Assembly (NCBI GenBank): GCA_022578965.1
Contig: MU400535.1
Span: 248,001-312,000 of the forward strand
Length of the DNA: 64,000 nt
Direction of reading: 5' to 3'
Source of the DNA: Xylaria sp. FL1777
Lineage: Eukaryota > Ascomycota > Sordariomycetes > Xylariales > Xylariaceae
Part shown: positions 1-11,982 of the stretch, piece after piece
Layout: each line of letters starts with the position of its first letter
Position numbering within the stretch: position 1 is the stretch's first letter
Notes under the pieces: generated by a model
Seen by the model: only the letters and a program-made list of their open reading frames with translations
What the model was told of the DNA's origin: nothing
Database searches by the model: none
Made by a program: the position numbers and the translations under genes

Positions 1-500
1 TTGTAATTGTTGTACAAAGGTTGTTGGTGATACCTACCTATATGAATCACGAATTTTCTTTTTACAAGACAATAAAAATGTTGAGATGACTCAGCTAGCA
101 GAATCCTCGATGCAAGCAATGAAGCCACTTTTTAATATAGGTATACAACCAGTAACAAACGAACACCATATTCGGACAGCTTGTGACGATATCCGTACTA
201 CCTAATGGGAACTTGACTTAGGGTCCCCCGCTTAGGCCCCTCATTCATTGCCTATAGGGATGTACCAGGTACCTACCTAGTAACTGTGGCGCTGATTTCG
301 TACCGCAGGGCAAGGTTACATGTACCTTCGAGCTTTCTGCCAGCTTGTAACTTACCCATCTTTTCTAGTATACAAGCACCGACACAGCACCGATTTGACC
401 TCACCATTGATACGAGATTATCCTATATATTACGAGAATACCTAGCTACATACATTCACCAATCCTACTACCATTTAATCGCTACCTATTATCGAACGCA
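1..500. other. Intergenic, upstream of HYPK-like gene
   Basis: No coding region is supported here. The stretch is AT-rich and holds several TACCTA/TAGGTA words. The last 200 bases must contain the promoter and leader of the gene that starts at 501, but I see no unambiguous TATA or initiator element. Confidence 0.5.
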
Positions 501-999
501 ATGGCCGAGCCACAGCCCCGCACCGTTACCGCGGGCGCCACCGCCAGCGGCGATGTCGAAGAAGAGGTCGTCAAGGCTAAGTCGGCCGAGGACCGCAAAG
601 CTGCTGCCGCGCTCGCGAGCCTGGATTCTAGCGGCGATAATACCGAGGCGGCCGAGGTCGATGCCGCCGCTGTCAGCAAGGCCATGAAGAACCTGGGTAC
701 CGCTGCGGCTGTCGAGAAGAAGGAGGTCAAGAAAGTGAAGGTTGATGCCGCAGACGTGACGCTTCTTGTAAGTCATTCTGTTGCGTTTCCTTCATTTTGT
801 TTCGCGTTGGCAGTGCAATTCGCGATAGAATCGGGACCGTAGCTAGCTGCGCGTACAACAGAGAGGATCAATGACTGATGTCTGTAACCCGGTCTTATAG
901 GTCGATGAGCTCGAGTTGACGAAAGCGAAAGCCACCGAGTTGCTTAAGGCGCACGATGGAGATGCAGTGCGCGCCATGAAAGCTTTCATATCAGTATAA
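501..999 (+). CDS. hypk: HYPK-like protein, NatA acetyltransferase-associated UBA protein
   Basis: Two exons, 501-767 and 901-999, encode 121 residues. The 133-nt intron has a GTAAGT donor and TTATAG acceptor and falls between codons. The N-terminal half is Ala/Glu/Lys-rich and probably disordered or helical. The last ~40 residues form a NAC/HYPK-type UBA domain (VDELELTKAKATELL then HDGDAVRAMKAF). In fungi and animals HYPK binds the ribosome-associated NatA N-terminal acetyltransferase (Naa15-Naa10) and modulates it, so the expected site is the cytosol at the ribosome exit. The start is the first ATG of the frame, and the length fits the family. Family assignment rests on the UBA motif and the adjoining basic segment; functional conservation is inferred. 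Confidence 0.85.
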
Positions 1000-3302
1000 G
1001 ATGAAGGGAGAAGCAAAGAAGCGATAGAGAAGTACTTTTTGGCACACATTATGCATAGAAGGGCGTCCGAGGTTGCTTTCCAATAAAAGGATACATGGGA
1101 CGGACGGATGGTTCTGAAAAGATAGCGGGAAATCTGAAGAAGAGCCTGCAGGGCTCATCGCATCTTCCCGGGGCCTAAGCGCACCGTTTCTTTTTTCTTG
1201 CGACTATTGGGTTATGGAAATACATCGCTTTTCGAGACTAGACATGATGGAGAAGGTGACCTAGACGTCTCGTGCTACCCCATCTTAATAGCGACAATAT
1301 AAGTACTCTTGGATTCCAACACGCAACTCTTTCTGGATTCTATGAAGGTGGAATCTGCAGGATGTAATTCTACGAGTATGGTTTCCGGCCAGAACCCAAA
1401 TGTATATCATTTTGAAACAACCTTATCCACTGTCAGCAACATGGTAAGTAAGAAATCTTAGGTACGACACCGATAAAGCTCTACATTATCATCCCATATG
1501 CTGAAACTGTCCTGATTACGCCTGAAGCTCCCCCAACGGGGCCAGTGAATTCCAGAGTCAGAATATGGAGAAGGCTCCTTAGCTAGATAATCGAACCCTA
1601 GCCAAGCGATCTCAAACGGGTGACGATGTGTACCCATATCCGCATATCATCTGAAGACTATTTAGTATAGGCAGATTCTTATATCTTGACATAAAAAGAG
1701 GTCTATAATATAAGAGTATATAATGTAGTCACCTCGGTTACATACTTAGAGTTGGTCAGGCTTTGGTCATTGTACTCCCGTGTTGTTGTACGTGACCTAC
1801 TGGTTGGTGATAGCTGGTTGGTGATCACTGACCAAGCTAGTTTTCAAGCCGATGTGATATATATAATATATTACCTAAGTACATAAGGCAGTGTTGTGCA
1901 TGCCATTATATATATTTGCACCTATCATACAACTTCGTAGCTATGTATGCTTGGTACGGTATCACTTTCGATATTGGTAGGATGCTGCGAACAAATTCGT
2001 ACCTCGGCAGTGACGAATTGGGTATCTAGGTACCTAGATAGGTAATAGGTGTACATGTATCAAGGGAATAGAAACGCCTCGCTTAGAGCAATTCATTCCA
2101 CGGTTATAGGAGGTAATTATAACTTTTGTTTACAGTTAAAAATAGACTTGTACATGTGTTGAAACAATATTTATTGTAGGACCAAGGAACAAGCTGTACG
2201 ACATACCGGAATTTGTCTTGTCCTTATCACATGATAAAAATGCGAAGAACGGCCTACAAATGTTTTAGGACAGGCTTACCTCCGACGATAGTTGCACACT
2301 TACTTACACTACGCTATGTACCTAGGCATCTAGGTAATTGACTAAAACCTGCACCTTCTTCATTTGTCTGTGCTCTTAAAGTAGCCTATCGGTAGCTTTG
2401 ATCATCCATGATCACCCATGATCACCTACTACAGTACGTAAGTTGAGCATCCCTTTGCCAAGCGGAATTCCCGACAGATTACCGGTAGGCGGTAGGTATC
2501 CCAATTTGACATCACCAGCTCACCCGAGCCCCCGTCAGCCATCGCCAAGGATTGACCTCCGGGAGGCCAGTCTACTTAAGCGAGGTCGTTGGCCATGTGG
2601 TTGGTTATTGGTGGCGGCGCAAGCTCGCTTACAAGGCTGGTTACCTACGCAGTACCTCCTGGTGTCTGTTGTGCACCTCCACCAATGGTAGTATAGGCAT
2701 GCTAACGTACAGTGGGAGTGGTCGGTGATCTGATAGGCAGCCCTAGAAAGGTTGCAGAACACCGGTTCGAAGGTAACCTGTACGCAGTAGGCCATTCGCC
2801 GTGCCAGCCTATCAGGCGCCAGGGGATGGCTCGGGACACCACACAAAGGACCCGCCCAGGCTGTAACGAGCGCTGTTCGGGACATGGCAGATCCGAGACT
2901 ACTCGGTCGCTTAGATCAGGGCGACTTGGCCAGACATGTCAAATCACGGAATCGACGTGGGCAGACTAACGTTGCTGTCCCGCACTAGGAGGGAAGGTCG
3001 CGCCGAATGACCACCGACAAACGCTACATTTTTCCATAGTACGAGACCTCGCTTCGCCGTGGCAATGCCAGTTTCTTTCTCTCCCCTCTTTGACACTGTT
3101 CCTGCCCGCGCCCGCTCAGCTATAACGAGGACCGGCTGGCCGACTCGATCTTCTTCCATGTCTGGTCGTCTAATTGTTACACGGTGAGATACGATACGCA
3201 GCTGAGCTCGACAGCCTCGCAGCCGATTCAGACCCCTCGAAACCTCACGACGCCCACAACAACTCGACCGACACAAGCCGACAAGGGAGCGCTGCTGGCA
3301 AA
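1000..3302. other. Intergenic, 2.3 kb
   Basis: No gene recognised. Short open frames on both strands (for example 2443-2691 and 2535-2885) overlap each other and lack family motifs. Small direct repeats are visible: a 12-bp pair at 1800-1811/1814-1825 and a 10-bp pair containing TGATCA at 2406-2415/2416-2425. TACCTAGGTA-type words occur at 2021-2050 and 2311-2340. The right end contains the promoter of the P450 gene. Confidence 0.5.
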
Positions 3303-5395
3303 ATGGTATCGACGATACTCCTAGTCACCGGCGCATTAGTCGCGTGGTGGGCATTCAAAGTCCTCACTGGCCTCCGCCGCAATATCGCTCTTGCGAAAGC
3401 CACGGGGCTTCCTTACTATGTTGTTCGTAAGTTTGCGACCATGTGTTGACAGCCTTGCCTGCCTTGCCTGCCCTGCCTGAAGCTCACCGGTGTCTAGCCG
3501 TGAATCCGATCAACCACATAGCTCAAGCCTTCGCTTTCATTTGGGTTCCGTTATGGAAGTTTCTCACTCCTAAGAAATACTGGGAAGACGTAATCGCGTA
3601 TGTCGATTCATTTCCTTCCCTAGCAAATACTCCGGCGTAGACTAACGGGGGCGATGTGCAAAGCTTTTGTGAACACAACTGGCAATTCAAGAGGCGGTTT
3701 GCGCCGTTCGCCAAAATGGGCGAAAATGTCTTCATTGTCACACCATTTACCCTGACAATGCATACGGCCGACCCGGAGGTTATCCACGAAGTCACATCGA
3801 GACGTGAAGATTTCCCCAAACCCCTGGAGCATTACAAGATTCTTTCCATGTTTGGCCACAACGTCGTGACAACAGAAGGAGCCCTATGGCGCATGCATAG
3901 AAAGGTCACCTCGTCATCGTTCAACGAGAAAAACTCGGCATTAGTGTTCAGAGATGCCATCGATCAAGCACAAGGAATGACCGACTACTGGCTACGGACC
4001 CAGAAGGATGGAAGCTTCAAGACCGTTGAGCATGATACGATGTCGCTAGCCCTGAACATCATCAGCTATGTTGGCTTCGGGCTGCGTCTCGTTTGGCCAG
4101 GCCAGACCTTGCCAGTTGATGCTGATTCGAAAATGGCCAGATATGCGAGCCTTGAACCTCCGGCGGGGCACACCTTGACCTTTAGCGAGTCTATTGGCGG
4201 TCTTTTGAAACAGCTACTGCCACTCTTATTGACACCTCCGGTCATTCTGAGTATGTATAAAAATCAATGTCGACGATATGGCTGCAAGACTAATATGGTT
4301 TCAGACAACGTTCCGGCGACTATTTTCAAAGAGGCAAAGGAAGCGAGAGAGAATTATGACCTATATATGAAGGAATTCCTACAGCAAAAAGTAAAAGATG
4401 TTCGCCAAGGCAACAGGGACATAGGCATGGACATCATGGGATCATTGGTCGCAACCTCATACCAGGACAAGCAGGACGGAGGCAAAGCGAAAATCCAGCT
4501 GGACGACTCGGAAATTATCGGTAACGCGTTCATCATGTTTCTAGCGGGCCACGAGACTACAGCCAACGTGATGCATTTCACGATGCTACAGCTTGCGAAC
4601 AATCCAGCAGCACAGCGACATCTACAACAGGACATAGATACCATTTTGGGCCGTGACTCAGACCCCGCGACATGGAACTACGAAGAAAAAATCAGTGCCA
4701 TGCAGGCCTCAATGATAGGGGCCGTCTTGAATGAGACATTGCGCGTCATGCCACCTGTCGTAGAAGTGCCCAAGAAGACGACTCCCACAAAAGAGCAGTC
4801 GATCACGATTGGTGGTGTCAGGCATACATTGCCCCCTAGTACCTACATCGGCCTTGGCGTGATAGCCTCCCAACGGAACCCCCGTGCGTGGCCCGCGCGG
4901 CCTAGCAAAATCACCGGTGCGCTGGACGACCTCGACGACTGGGTACCGGAGCGCTGGTTCCGGCCCAGTCTCGCCCAGGACGAGAAACATAATTCAGATT
5001 TGCACGAGACGGAAGACTTCGGCGGATATGCGGGTCCAGACACGAGCGCGTCGATGTTCCGGCCGGTGCGAGGTTCATTCATCCCATTCTCTGAAGGCCC
5101 AAGAGCGTGTCTCGGCCGCCGCCTCGCCATCGTCGAGGTCCTCGCAGCAGTCGCCTACATCTTCCAGAAGTATAGCATCGAGAACGCAGTCGACGACTGG
5201 GCGTCTAACGACGAGGTCGCGCGCATGGACCAGAGCCAGAAAGAGACGCTGTATAAAAAGGCTCTCCAGAGGTCCAGAAACATTATAGCTTCAAGCGAAG
5301 CACGCGTCACGCTCAAGATTCATAGTGGCGAACGAGTGCCTCTGCGGCTTGTCAAGAGGGGCGAGGAGCGGTTCGTGAGCTGGTTTGACGCGTGA
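3303..5395 (+). CDS. Cytochrome P450 monooxygenase (microsomal, class II)
   Basis: Four exons (3303-3426, 3498-3597, 3664-4250, 4305-5395) give 633 residues. The first ~20 residues (MVSTILLVTGALVAWWAFKV) are an ER signal anchor. Hallmarks are the I-helix AGHETT at about residues 351-356, the K-helix ETLR (E414, R417), a PERW motif, and the haem-binding FSEGPRACLG with the ligand cysteine near residue 539. The third intron is only 54 nt, in frame and without a stop, so naive calling would add 18 false residues; removing it joins PPVIL to NNVPATIF as expected. The acceptor of intron 2 is an AAG at 3661-3663, downstream of a CTAAC branch site. The protein is longer than usual because of insertions in the C-terminal third, including a charged stretch after the haem loop. 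The substrate is unknown. No biosynthetic partner genes are adjacent. Confidence 0.88.
3453..3479 (+). repeat. 9-bp tandem repeat inside P450 intron 1
   Basis: Three copies of CCTTGCCTG (the third is CCCTGCCTG) lie head to tail within the 71-nt first intron of the P450 gene. They take up over a third of that intron. Confidence 0.8.
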
Positions 5396-7931
5396 TTGGC
5401 GCTGGTGGCCACCAAATCAAGCATGAGAGATATGAGTGGCGGAGAGAGTTGTAGTTTTTCTTTATTTTTATCGTGTATGTACGGCACGAGGATGTAGCTT
5501 ACCCGTGTCTCTCATGAGCGAATGATGGCTATATCGCACATAACCTCATATACATTGACTAACATATTGGATATCCCAAGTGCGCAACTAGAATACCGGA
5601 ATTAAGTAGGAATTAATCAAGATCAGCCATAATGCAGTACAGCACTACTGTCTCGGTCTCTGTGTTTCAGTGTTACCTGAATCAAATTGCCAAGACATGG
5701 CTGAAGCTTATACAATGCTTGGAAAAAGCTTGTTTACTGACATGATGTCTAGCTATCCTACACACGAGTCATATCGTCATAATAAATTACAGTACGTAGA
5801 TTCGCTGGAATGCGCTCACATCAATTTCCCTGTTGGCCAAACGTAGACCGCCTCCACGAATATTGTGTAGATCTAGAAAGCTAAGCTTATTTGCTCATAG
5901 ATTGCTGGATTTCCTGTTTAGGACCGGAGATAACTATGTATGTAATTATCTATTAAGCTCGACGCGACTGGATGAAATCTTTGCGCTACGAAACACACGA
6001 AACGATGATGCTATCCACATGCTCACCATCATTGGTAGGCCAGTGGCCGTTACATTATATTACATCACCGCTGCCGGGTATCTTAGATTATCGGGAGTCG
6101 GCATTGTTGGCTAGCACTAGATAGATAGAAAAACTAGGACAAACACAGCCAGCAAAGCACAGCACAGCAAGCAAAACGAGAATGTTCCAAGTTTCGATCT
6201 GTGGGGCCCGCGTGCGACAGACTGTAGTGTATTTTACTTACCTATCTTTTGTTGAGAGTGTTACCCGCTGCAACACGGCATCATCGTCTTCGTGGTTAGC
6301 ATAGGACAACAGGGAGCCACCCGGTAATCGACCTAGGCAAGTCTCCGATTGTTGTTGTCACAGATAGACAGACAGAGTATGGAGTATAACTTGGCTAGCC
6401 TTTCCTGTTGTTGAGATCGGTAGCTGTTTTACCTAAGCGTATTCTGTTGATCTACTCGTTTTCGATTTCTATATTGTTGTTTTCTCATTGGCGAAAGATA
6501 CCCTCCCGAGCATCATCGGTATACAAATCGTCTTGTTCTCCGTTACAGGTATTCGAGAAGCCCGGGTTCTCATCCTATTTGTCCCCTCAGGCGATACAAA
6601 CACAAGACGGAAGCTTTGTTGTAGATCGGCCCGTACCATAGCAACGGGTAGCTGCCGGAGTGACAAAGACAAGAAGGACAGACACCTGGACCGAGTCAGA
6701 ACAGTGATTACTTTCTTGTGTCGAGTCAAGGCTAGGTATTTTCAGTCCAATTACACGCACAGGATACCTACATCTCGCTATTTCTTGCAACAAGATAGCG
6801 GTGGTGTAAGCGTGTAAGACGCGCGCTATCTACTGCTCTGCCCACTTTGTCGGCGTTTGGTATGTATTTACTTCCGTGTGGCTGGCTACCTAGGTATGAC
6901 CATACCATTCCATTCGAGATGGGTAACCACTGAACATAGCGTACTTTGTAGGTAGCGTTGTCGTCGGTAGTGAGGCGTGTGATATCATCTTGCAGGAATC
7001 ACTACGTGGCCTGTCGGGTTGTTTTACTGTACACCACGGACGGTACTGTGCAGCCGCAGCATACCGTGCTACAGGCTTAGGTATACTTAGCACAGCCAGC
7101 ACTAGCTCTGCTGCTGCTGCGCTGCACGAGAGAGATTCCCGCCTGTCACTGCATTAGTGCAGCGGCAAACTACAGCACGCTGCCTGGAGCCGCAGCATAC
7201 TATTCGCCGGGTACTTTTACCTCCAACTGTGTATTACGCAGCATGCGTAAGTTCGCCATCGTTTTCGTTACGCCGTTCCCATTATACGAGCCTCCCTAGA
7301 CTAAGTCTAGTCCGTGTACCTACTCCATGTCGTTCCGTTTACATGTAGCTACTGGCTTAATCCCTGTCCAGTAGTGTATCTTGTTCAACTGAATCCAAAA
7401 GCTGTTATCAGTACCGTCAATTACATATTCCAGGAATTCTTTCATTATTTTGAGTTGGTCATTTTTCTCGTCTGAAAGAGCTGGTCTCTAAGATGATGAT
7501 CACCATTGACGATTGATTCAAAGAGACCAAGTTGTGAGCTTGTTATTGTGATGCCTGTACCAATTCCCCTATCATCATCGTCTTTGTTATTTATCAGCAC
7601 CACGAGGTACCCATTCAGGCCATGCATGCACAGTGCATGTACCAACAAGCGGGAAGTGGTGATTGGGGCTGTCTAGTGCACGCGGGATCCTTGCAACTTG
7701 GACTCCCCAATCACAGCCCTTTGGAGTCATCCCCAGCATCCCCAGACGCTGTGAGAGGCTGACGAGGTCTCGTCATCCAACTCCTTATCTCGCCCCAATC
7801 CCTTCCCTCGAGTGCCTATTTAGGACTGGTCACCTCGCCCTCTTTCTTTCTTTCCCTCCCTCTCTCTATCTTGTTCTCACTCCAGAACACCCAGGACCTT
7901 GGCGTCGACATTGCCAAAACACCATACTTCG
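5396..7931. other. Intergenic, 2.5 kb
   Basis: No gene supported. Open frames such as 5833-6114 and 6488-6817 begin at non-ATG codons or show no motif. The left part is the 3' region of the P450 gene. The right ~200 bases are the leader of the antiporter gene and become strongly pyrimidine-rich. Confidence 0.5.
7838..7880 (+). promoter_or_regulatory. CT-rich leader/initiation tract of the Ca2+/H+ antiporter gene
   Basis: An almost uninterrupted run of C and T lies 50-95 bases before the antiporter ATG. CT tracts near transcription start sites are common in filamentous fungi. Assignment as the start region is inferred from position and composition only. Confidence 0.4.
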
Positions 7932-10659
7932 ATGAAGGAAAGCTCTTCTGATCAGACGCCTTATATAGATCGCATACGCTCTTGGGCACGAACCCATGCG
8001 TATGGAGGCACGAAACGGTCCACTACGTCCAGTAGTAACCCTACGCTTCCCTTGAGTAACCCATCTCGAAACCCGTCACAGCAGGGACAATCACTTTCAG
8101 ACATCCAACATGACGCCTCTGTCGCCGTCGACGGCCATCAGGGCCTGGGTCCCGCTGGCCACTCCGCAGACGACAGCATCAACGTCAAATCGGATAGCGA
8201 CACTGCCGATAAGTCAACTACGTCGGCATCTAAAGCGGAAGAGCCGGGGGCTGTCGTAAACCCTGGGGATGAAAGGGAAGAAGAAAAAAAGAAACCCAAT
8301 CTCGCGGTCCGATTTTATCTGACCACCAAGAAAGTCCTCTTTCATAGCTGGATCAACCTTGGCTTAGTCTTCGTGCCCATCGGTATCGTCGTCGCCAACA
8401 TCCCGAACTCAAATCCGGGAGCCACTTTTGGAATCAATGCTGTGGCCATCATCCCCCTCGCCGCGTTGCTCAGCTATGCAACGGAGTCTGTAGCTCGTAA
8501 GATGGGTGATACCATCGGCGCATTGCTAAACGTGACTTTTGGTAACGCTGTAGAATTGATTATCTTGTAAGCTTCCTTGTCATGATTCTCGCTTCTCTTA
8601 GGGGATGCTCCGTTTTACTAACCAGTTAACAGCATGTACGTCTGAATGATTTTTTAGTATTTTCAAGCGTGTTCTACGTCTACTATTCCTCCAGAAGTAG
8701 ATCAATTGCATTGTATAAGTGATATACCATGATATACTAACATACCTTCTTCCCCTATAGCATTGCGCTAGTCAAGGTTCGTCTCAATTCATAATCAATA
8801 TACGCAGGAAACTGACTGTATCTAGGGCGAAATCCGTGTCGTACAAGCATCACTTCTGGGATCTATCCTAGCGAACCTACTACTCATTTTGGGTGGAGCA
8901 TTCTTCCTCGGTGGTTTGCGTTTCCGTGAACAGGTTCGTTGCTTCACATTTTGTCGGCCGACAACACATGTAATTGACTTCTTCTAGGTGTACAATAGCA
9001 CTGTGACACAGATGAGTGCCTGCTTGCTCAGTTTGAGCGTCATTAGCCTTGTTCTACCGGTAAGGGTTGAATCAATTGACACGTTAATTCATCTTCTAAC
9101 AAAATTTGGCAGACTGCATTTCATGCCTCTTTCAAAGACTCGGCATTGGCCGATGTACAATCCCTGAAGATTAGTCGCGGCACAAGCGTCGTATGTATTA
9201 TGTCCCGTATGTCCTCATGCGAGGCTGCTAACCTTGGGTTTAGATTCTCCTCCTGATCTACGTGGTTTACCTCATGTTTCAATTGAAGTCACATGCCTAC
9301 ATGTATGAATCTACACCTCAACACATCATTGATGAAGAATCGACTCCTGGTCCGGCAGCTGCTTGGTTGGACACTTCGAGCTCTGATTCAAGTTCTTCCT
9401 CTGACTCGGACTCGGATTCATCGGGCCACTCCAGAAATACCATGTCGCGGCGCGTAAAGCGAGCCATTCGCCGTCGCCGTAGAAAGTCTAGTGTTGCGTC
9501 GATCGATACCGAGGATGAAAAAGCCCGAACTCGAACTTCTTCATTCAATGTAAGTCCAGTCCTGGAGGGATCCAAGTCTGGAGAGTCTACGAATGGTGCC
9601 GGCTTCTTTCCTCGCACGAACTCAACGGGAAGTGAGGATGCTATAGATGAGGAGAAGCCAGCAAAATCTTTCCGTAAGCATCGTTACAGACATTCTAAGC
9701 GCAAGCATCGACGTCACCGCAAGACATCAACCCCATTGGAGAGCGAAGGTACGCTCTCACCTGTCGAGGCGAATATCGTCGGCCTGATCCCTGGAACTGT
9801 TCGAGGGGAGGTAGCAGACGGAGAACCTCGACGTGTGGATTTCGCCGATAATATCGTATCTTTAGATGGTGCAGCTGAGTCTACACTAGGCGGTGGCAAG
9901 CGGCCTTTCAACAATTTGCGTGGGTTATCTAAAAGCTTGGCCCCCCCAGTTTTCGTTCAGCCGCAACAGGTTGGAGCAATCACTACCCCTAGTGTTCCCC
10001 TCGGACCAGTTCCTCGCGTCAAGTATGGTATCCGCCGAACGAATTCACTTCCAGATAAGCTTAATCAGTACCATGCTTCCCGCCCCCCCGGAGGCTTGTT
10101 TCCCGTCCAGATTCCACCCTCCATAACGGCAAATGTTGCAGATGAGGTTGTCGAGGCCCATGAGGACGACCTTTCACGGCCAGCAGCCATTGTTCTACTC
10201 CTAATCACCACGGCTCTCGTCGCTGCATGTGCCGAGTTTCTGGTCGACTCGATACAGGATGTGGTGGCGAACAGCTCACTGAAGGAGATCTTCATTGGTT
10301 TGATCATTCTCCCCATCGTCGGAAACGCAGCCGAACACGTCACAGCTGTGACGGTAGCGATGAAGAATAAGATGGATCTTGCCATTGGTGTAGCAATCGG
10401 CAGCTCGATCCAGATTGCGTTATTTATCACGCCATTGGTGGTCATCATCGGATGGATCATCAACCAGCCCATGACGCTCTACTTCACACTTTTCGAGACG
10501 GTGTCACTGTTCGTCTCGGCCTTCATCATCAACTTCCTGATTCTTGACGGCCGAAGCAACTACCTGGAAGGGGCGTTGCTCGTAGCTACCTACGTCATCA
10601 TTGGCATCATCGCCTTCTTTTACCCGGAGGGCACTGAGGCGAACGAGTTGAGCGCATAG
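7932..10659 (+). CDS. CAX-type Ca2+/H+ (cation/proton) antiporter, long-loop form
   Basis: A vacuolar-type cation/H+ exchanger of the Vcx1/CAX family, expected to load Ca2+ into the vacuole against the proton gradient. Proposed exons: 7932-8566, 8633-8635 (a 3-nt microexon), 8761-8776, 8826-8933, 8988-9059, 9113-9190, 9244-10659, giving 775 residues. Both alpha-repeat motifs are present: GNAVELI (about residue 204) and GNAAEH (about residue 664). Between the two halves is a ~280-residue hydrophilic insert with a Ser/Asp run (about 342-360), a poly-Arg cluster and a His/Arg/Lys cluster; yeast Vcx1 is only about 410 residues. The ATG at 7932 is the first in frame; the upstream continuation has no ATG. 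The long N-terminal tail before the first membrane segment is Ser/Thr-rich. Ion specificity is inferred from family. Confidence 0.87.
8633..8635 (+). other. Candidate 3-nt microexon (CAT) of the antiporter gene
   Basis: The 194-nt gap 8567-8760 contains two complete sets of intron signals. Intron A (8567-8632) has GTAAGC, a TACTAAC branch site at 8616-8622 and AACAG. Intron B (8636-8760) has GTACGT, a TACTAAC branch site at 8735-8741 and CTATAG. The CAT left between them keeps frame and adds one isoleucine. This restores the spacing of the conserved first alpha-repeat (ELIIFIIALVKGE instead of ELIIFIALVKGE), matching my recollection of yeast Vcx1 and other fungal homologues. Confidence 0.65.
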
Positions 10660-11982
10660 GATACCTCCCGCTAGCCTCGTCGTGCCGCTAAGGGTTAGCT
10701 TCCCCCATGCTCTCCATGTTGACAGAGTGGGGGAGTGGAAAAAAAAGGAGGTGAAACAGCCTCGTAGACTTGTTAGTTCATCTATTTGGCTGTAAGTGAG
10801 AGTGGGTGAACGATTATGTGGGCTTTGGGACAGGGTTGAATTGAAGTTCAACCTTTTCAATACGCCAGGAGGGAAGGTTGCAGGGAAAAAGCTGAGGAAT
10901 TCAGGAGCACTCAGCCAACTTGAGCCCTGACGCGAATTTACATACATACATAAGTCATACTTGCGTACATGGGAACATCTGCCACGGATGTATGAGACGA
11001 ATACACTCATTCAACTTTAATTCTTGGCCCGCATTGGGCCATTTAAATTCTAACGCCAGAGTGAAAGTTGAAGCAAGAAATCTGATGTATTCTGTGGTCA
11101 CTATGCTATTTTGTAGTATACATGGTATTATTGAAATCTCAATCTTGATCACAGTAATGATCCAAGAGACCAGACTGTGTTGCCAAGACCCTGGCGTTGC
11201 GGGGCAGGCTCTGATAGTGGGGTCAACACCTGATGGAGGTGGGGTCTAGAGCTGTGCTGTAGAATAGTGCGTAGTAGCGGCATGAGGCTGAGTAGCTTCG
11301 TGACTTACTCAACTACCCTATTTAACTCAGCTAGCTTACATGCGAGTACGTGGGAGGTACGTCAACTTACTGTTGGTGCTATCAGAAGTCCTAGGTTCTA
11401 TCCTAACTACCTGCGTTGACAGAGTCAATGAGCTTGACGAAGTTACATTGTATAATTTTCATACCAGTCAAATTAAGCCAATATTTCGGGTTGTATTGAA
11501 TGAGAGGGAAAATTACGAGACAGATAGAAATAAACTCCGGATCCCAATCATTAATGACAATAGTAGGTACTTCGGTAGGTACTGAATAAGGTAATGTGGA
11601 CGTACTATGTATCTCACCATCCAATCTCTTGGGCAATTACACCAAACTCTCGGCGGTCTCTCATTCCAAATCTCACATTTCACTGCCACACAGACGTCAT
11701 CAAATAAAAACCCAAGCTCACAAACATCACCTCTCCCTTGGTAACTTCCGCCACTTATCTTGGACGTGCATAAACTCTGGTCCCTACTACCTACTGTACC
11801 TCCTAATCGACTAATCGACTATCTACTATCTACTATCTATTCGACAACACGACCCTCTCTACTACAACATACAACATCCCCTCTTTCTCCATACCCGCAC
11901 CCTCGACTCAATAAGAAGAGCTATCAGTCACCCACACAGTCATCAGAATAACAAGGGTTAGAACAATTAATCATTAGTCGTT
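10660..11982. other. Intergenic, 1.3 kb
   Basis: No gene seen. The left end is the 3' region of the antiporter. The right end is the leader of the SPRY gene, with repeated CTATCTA words around 11818-11842 and a C/T-rich stretch just before the ATG. Confidence 0.5.
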
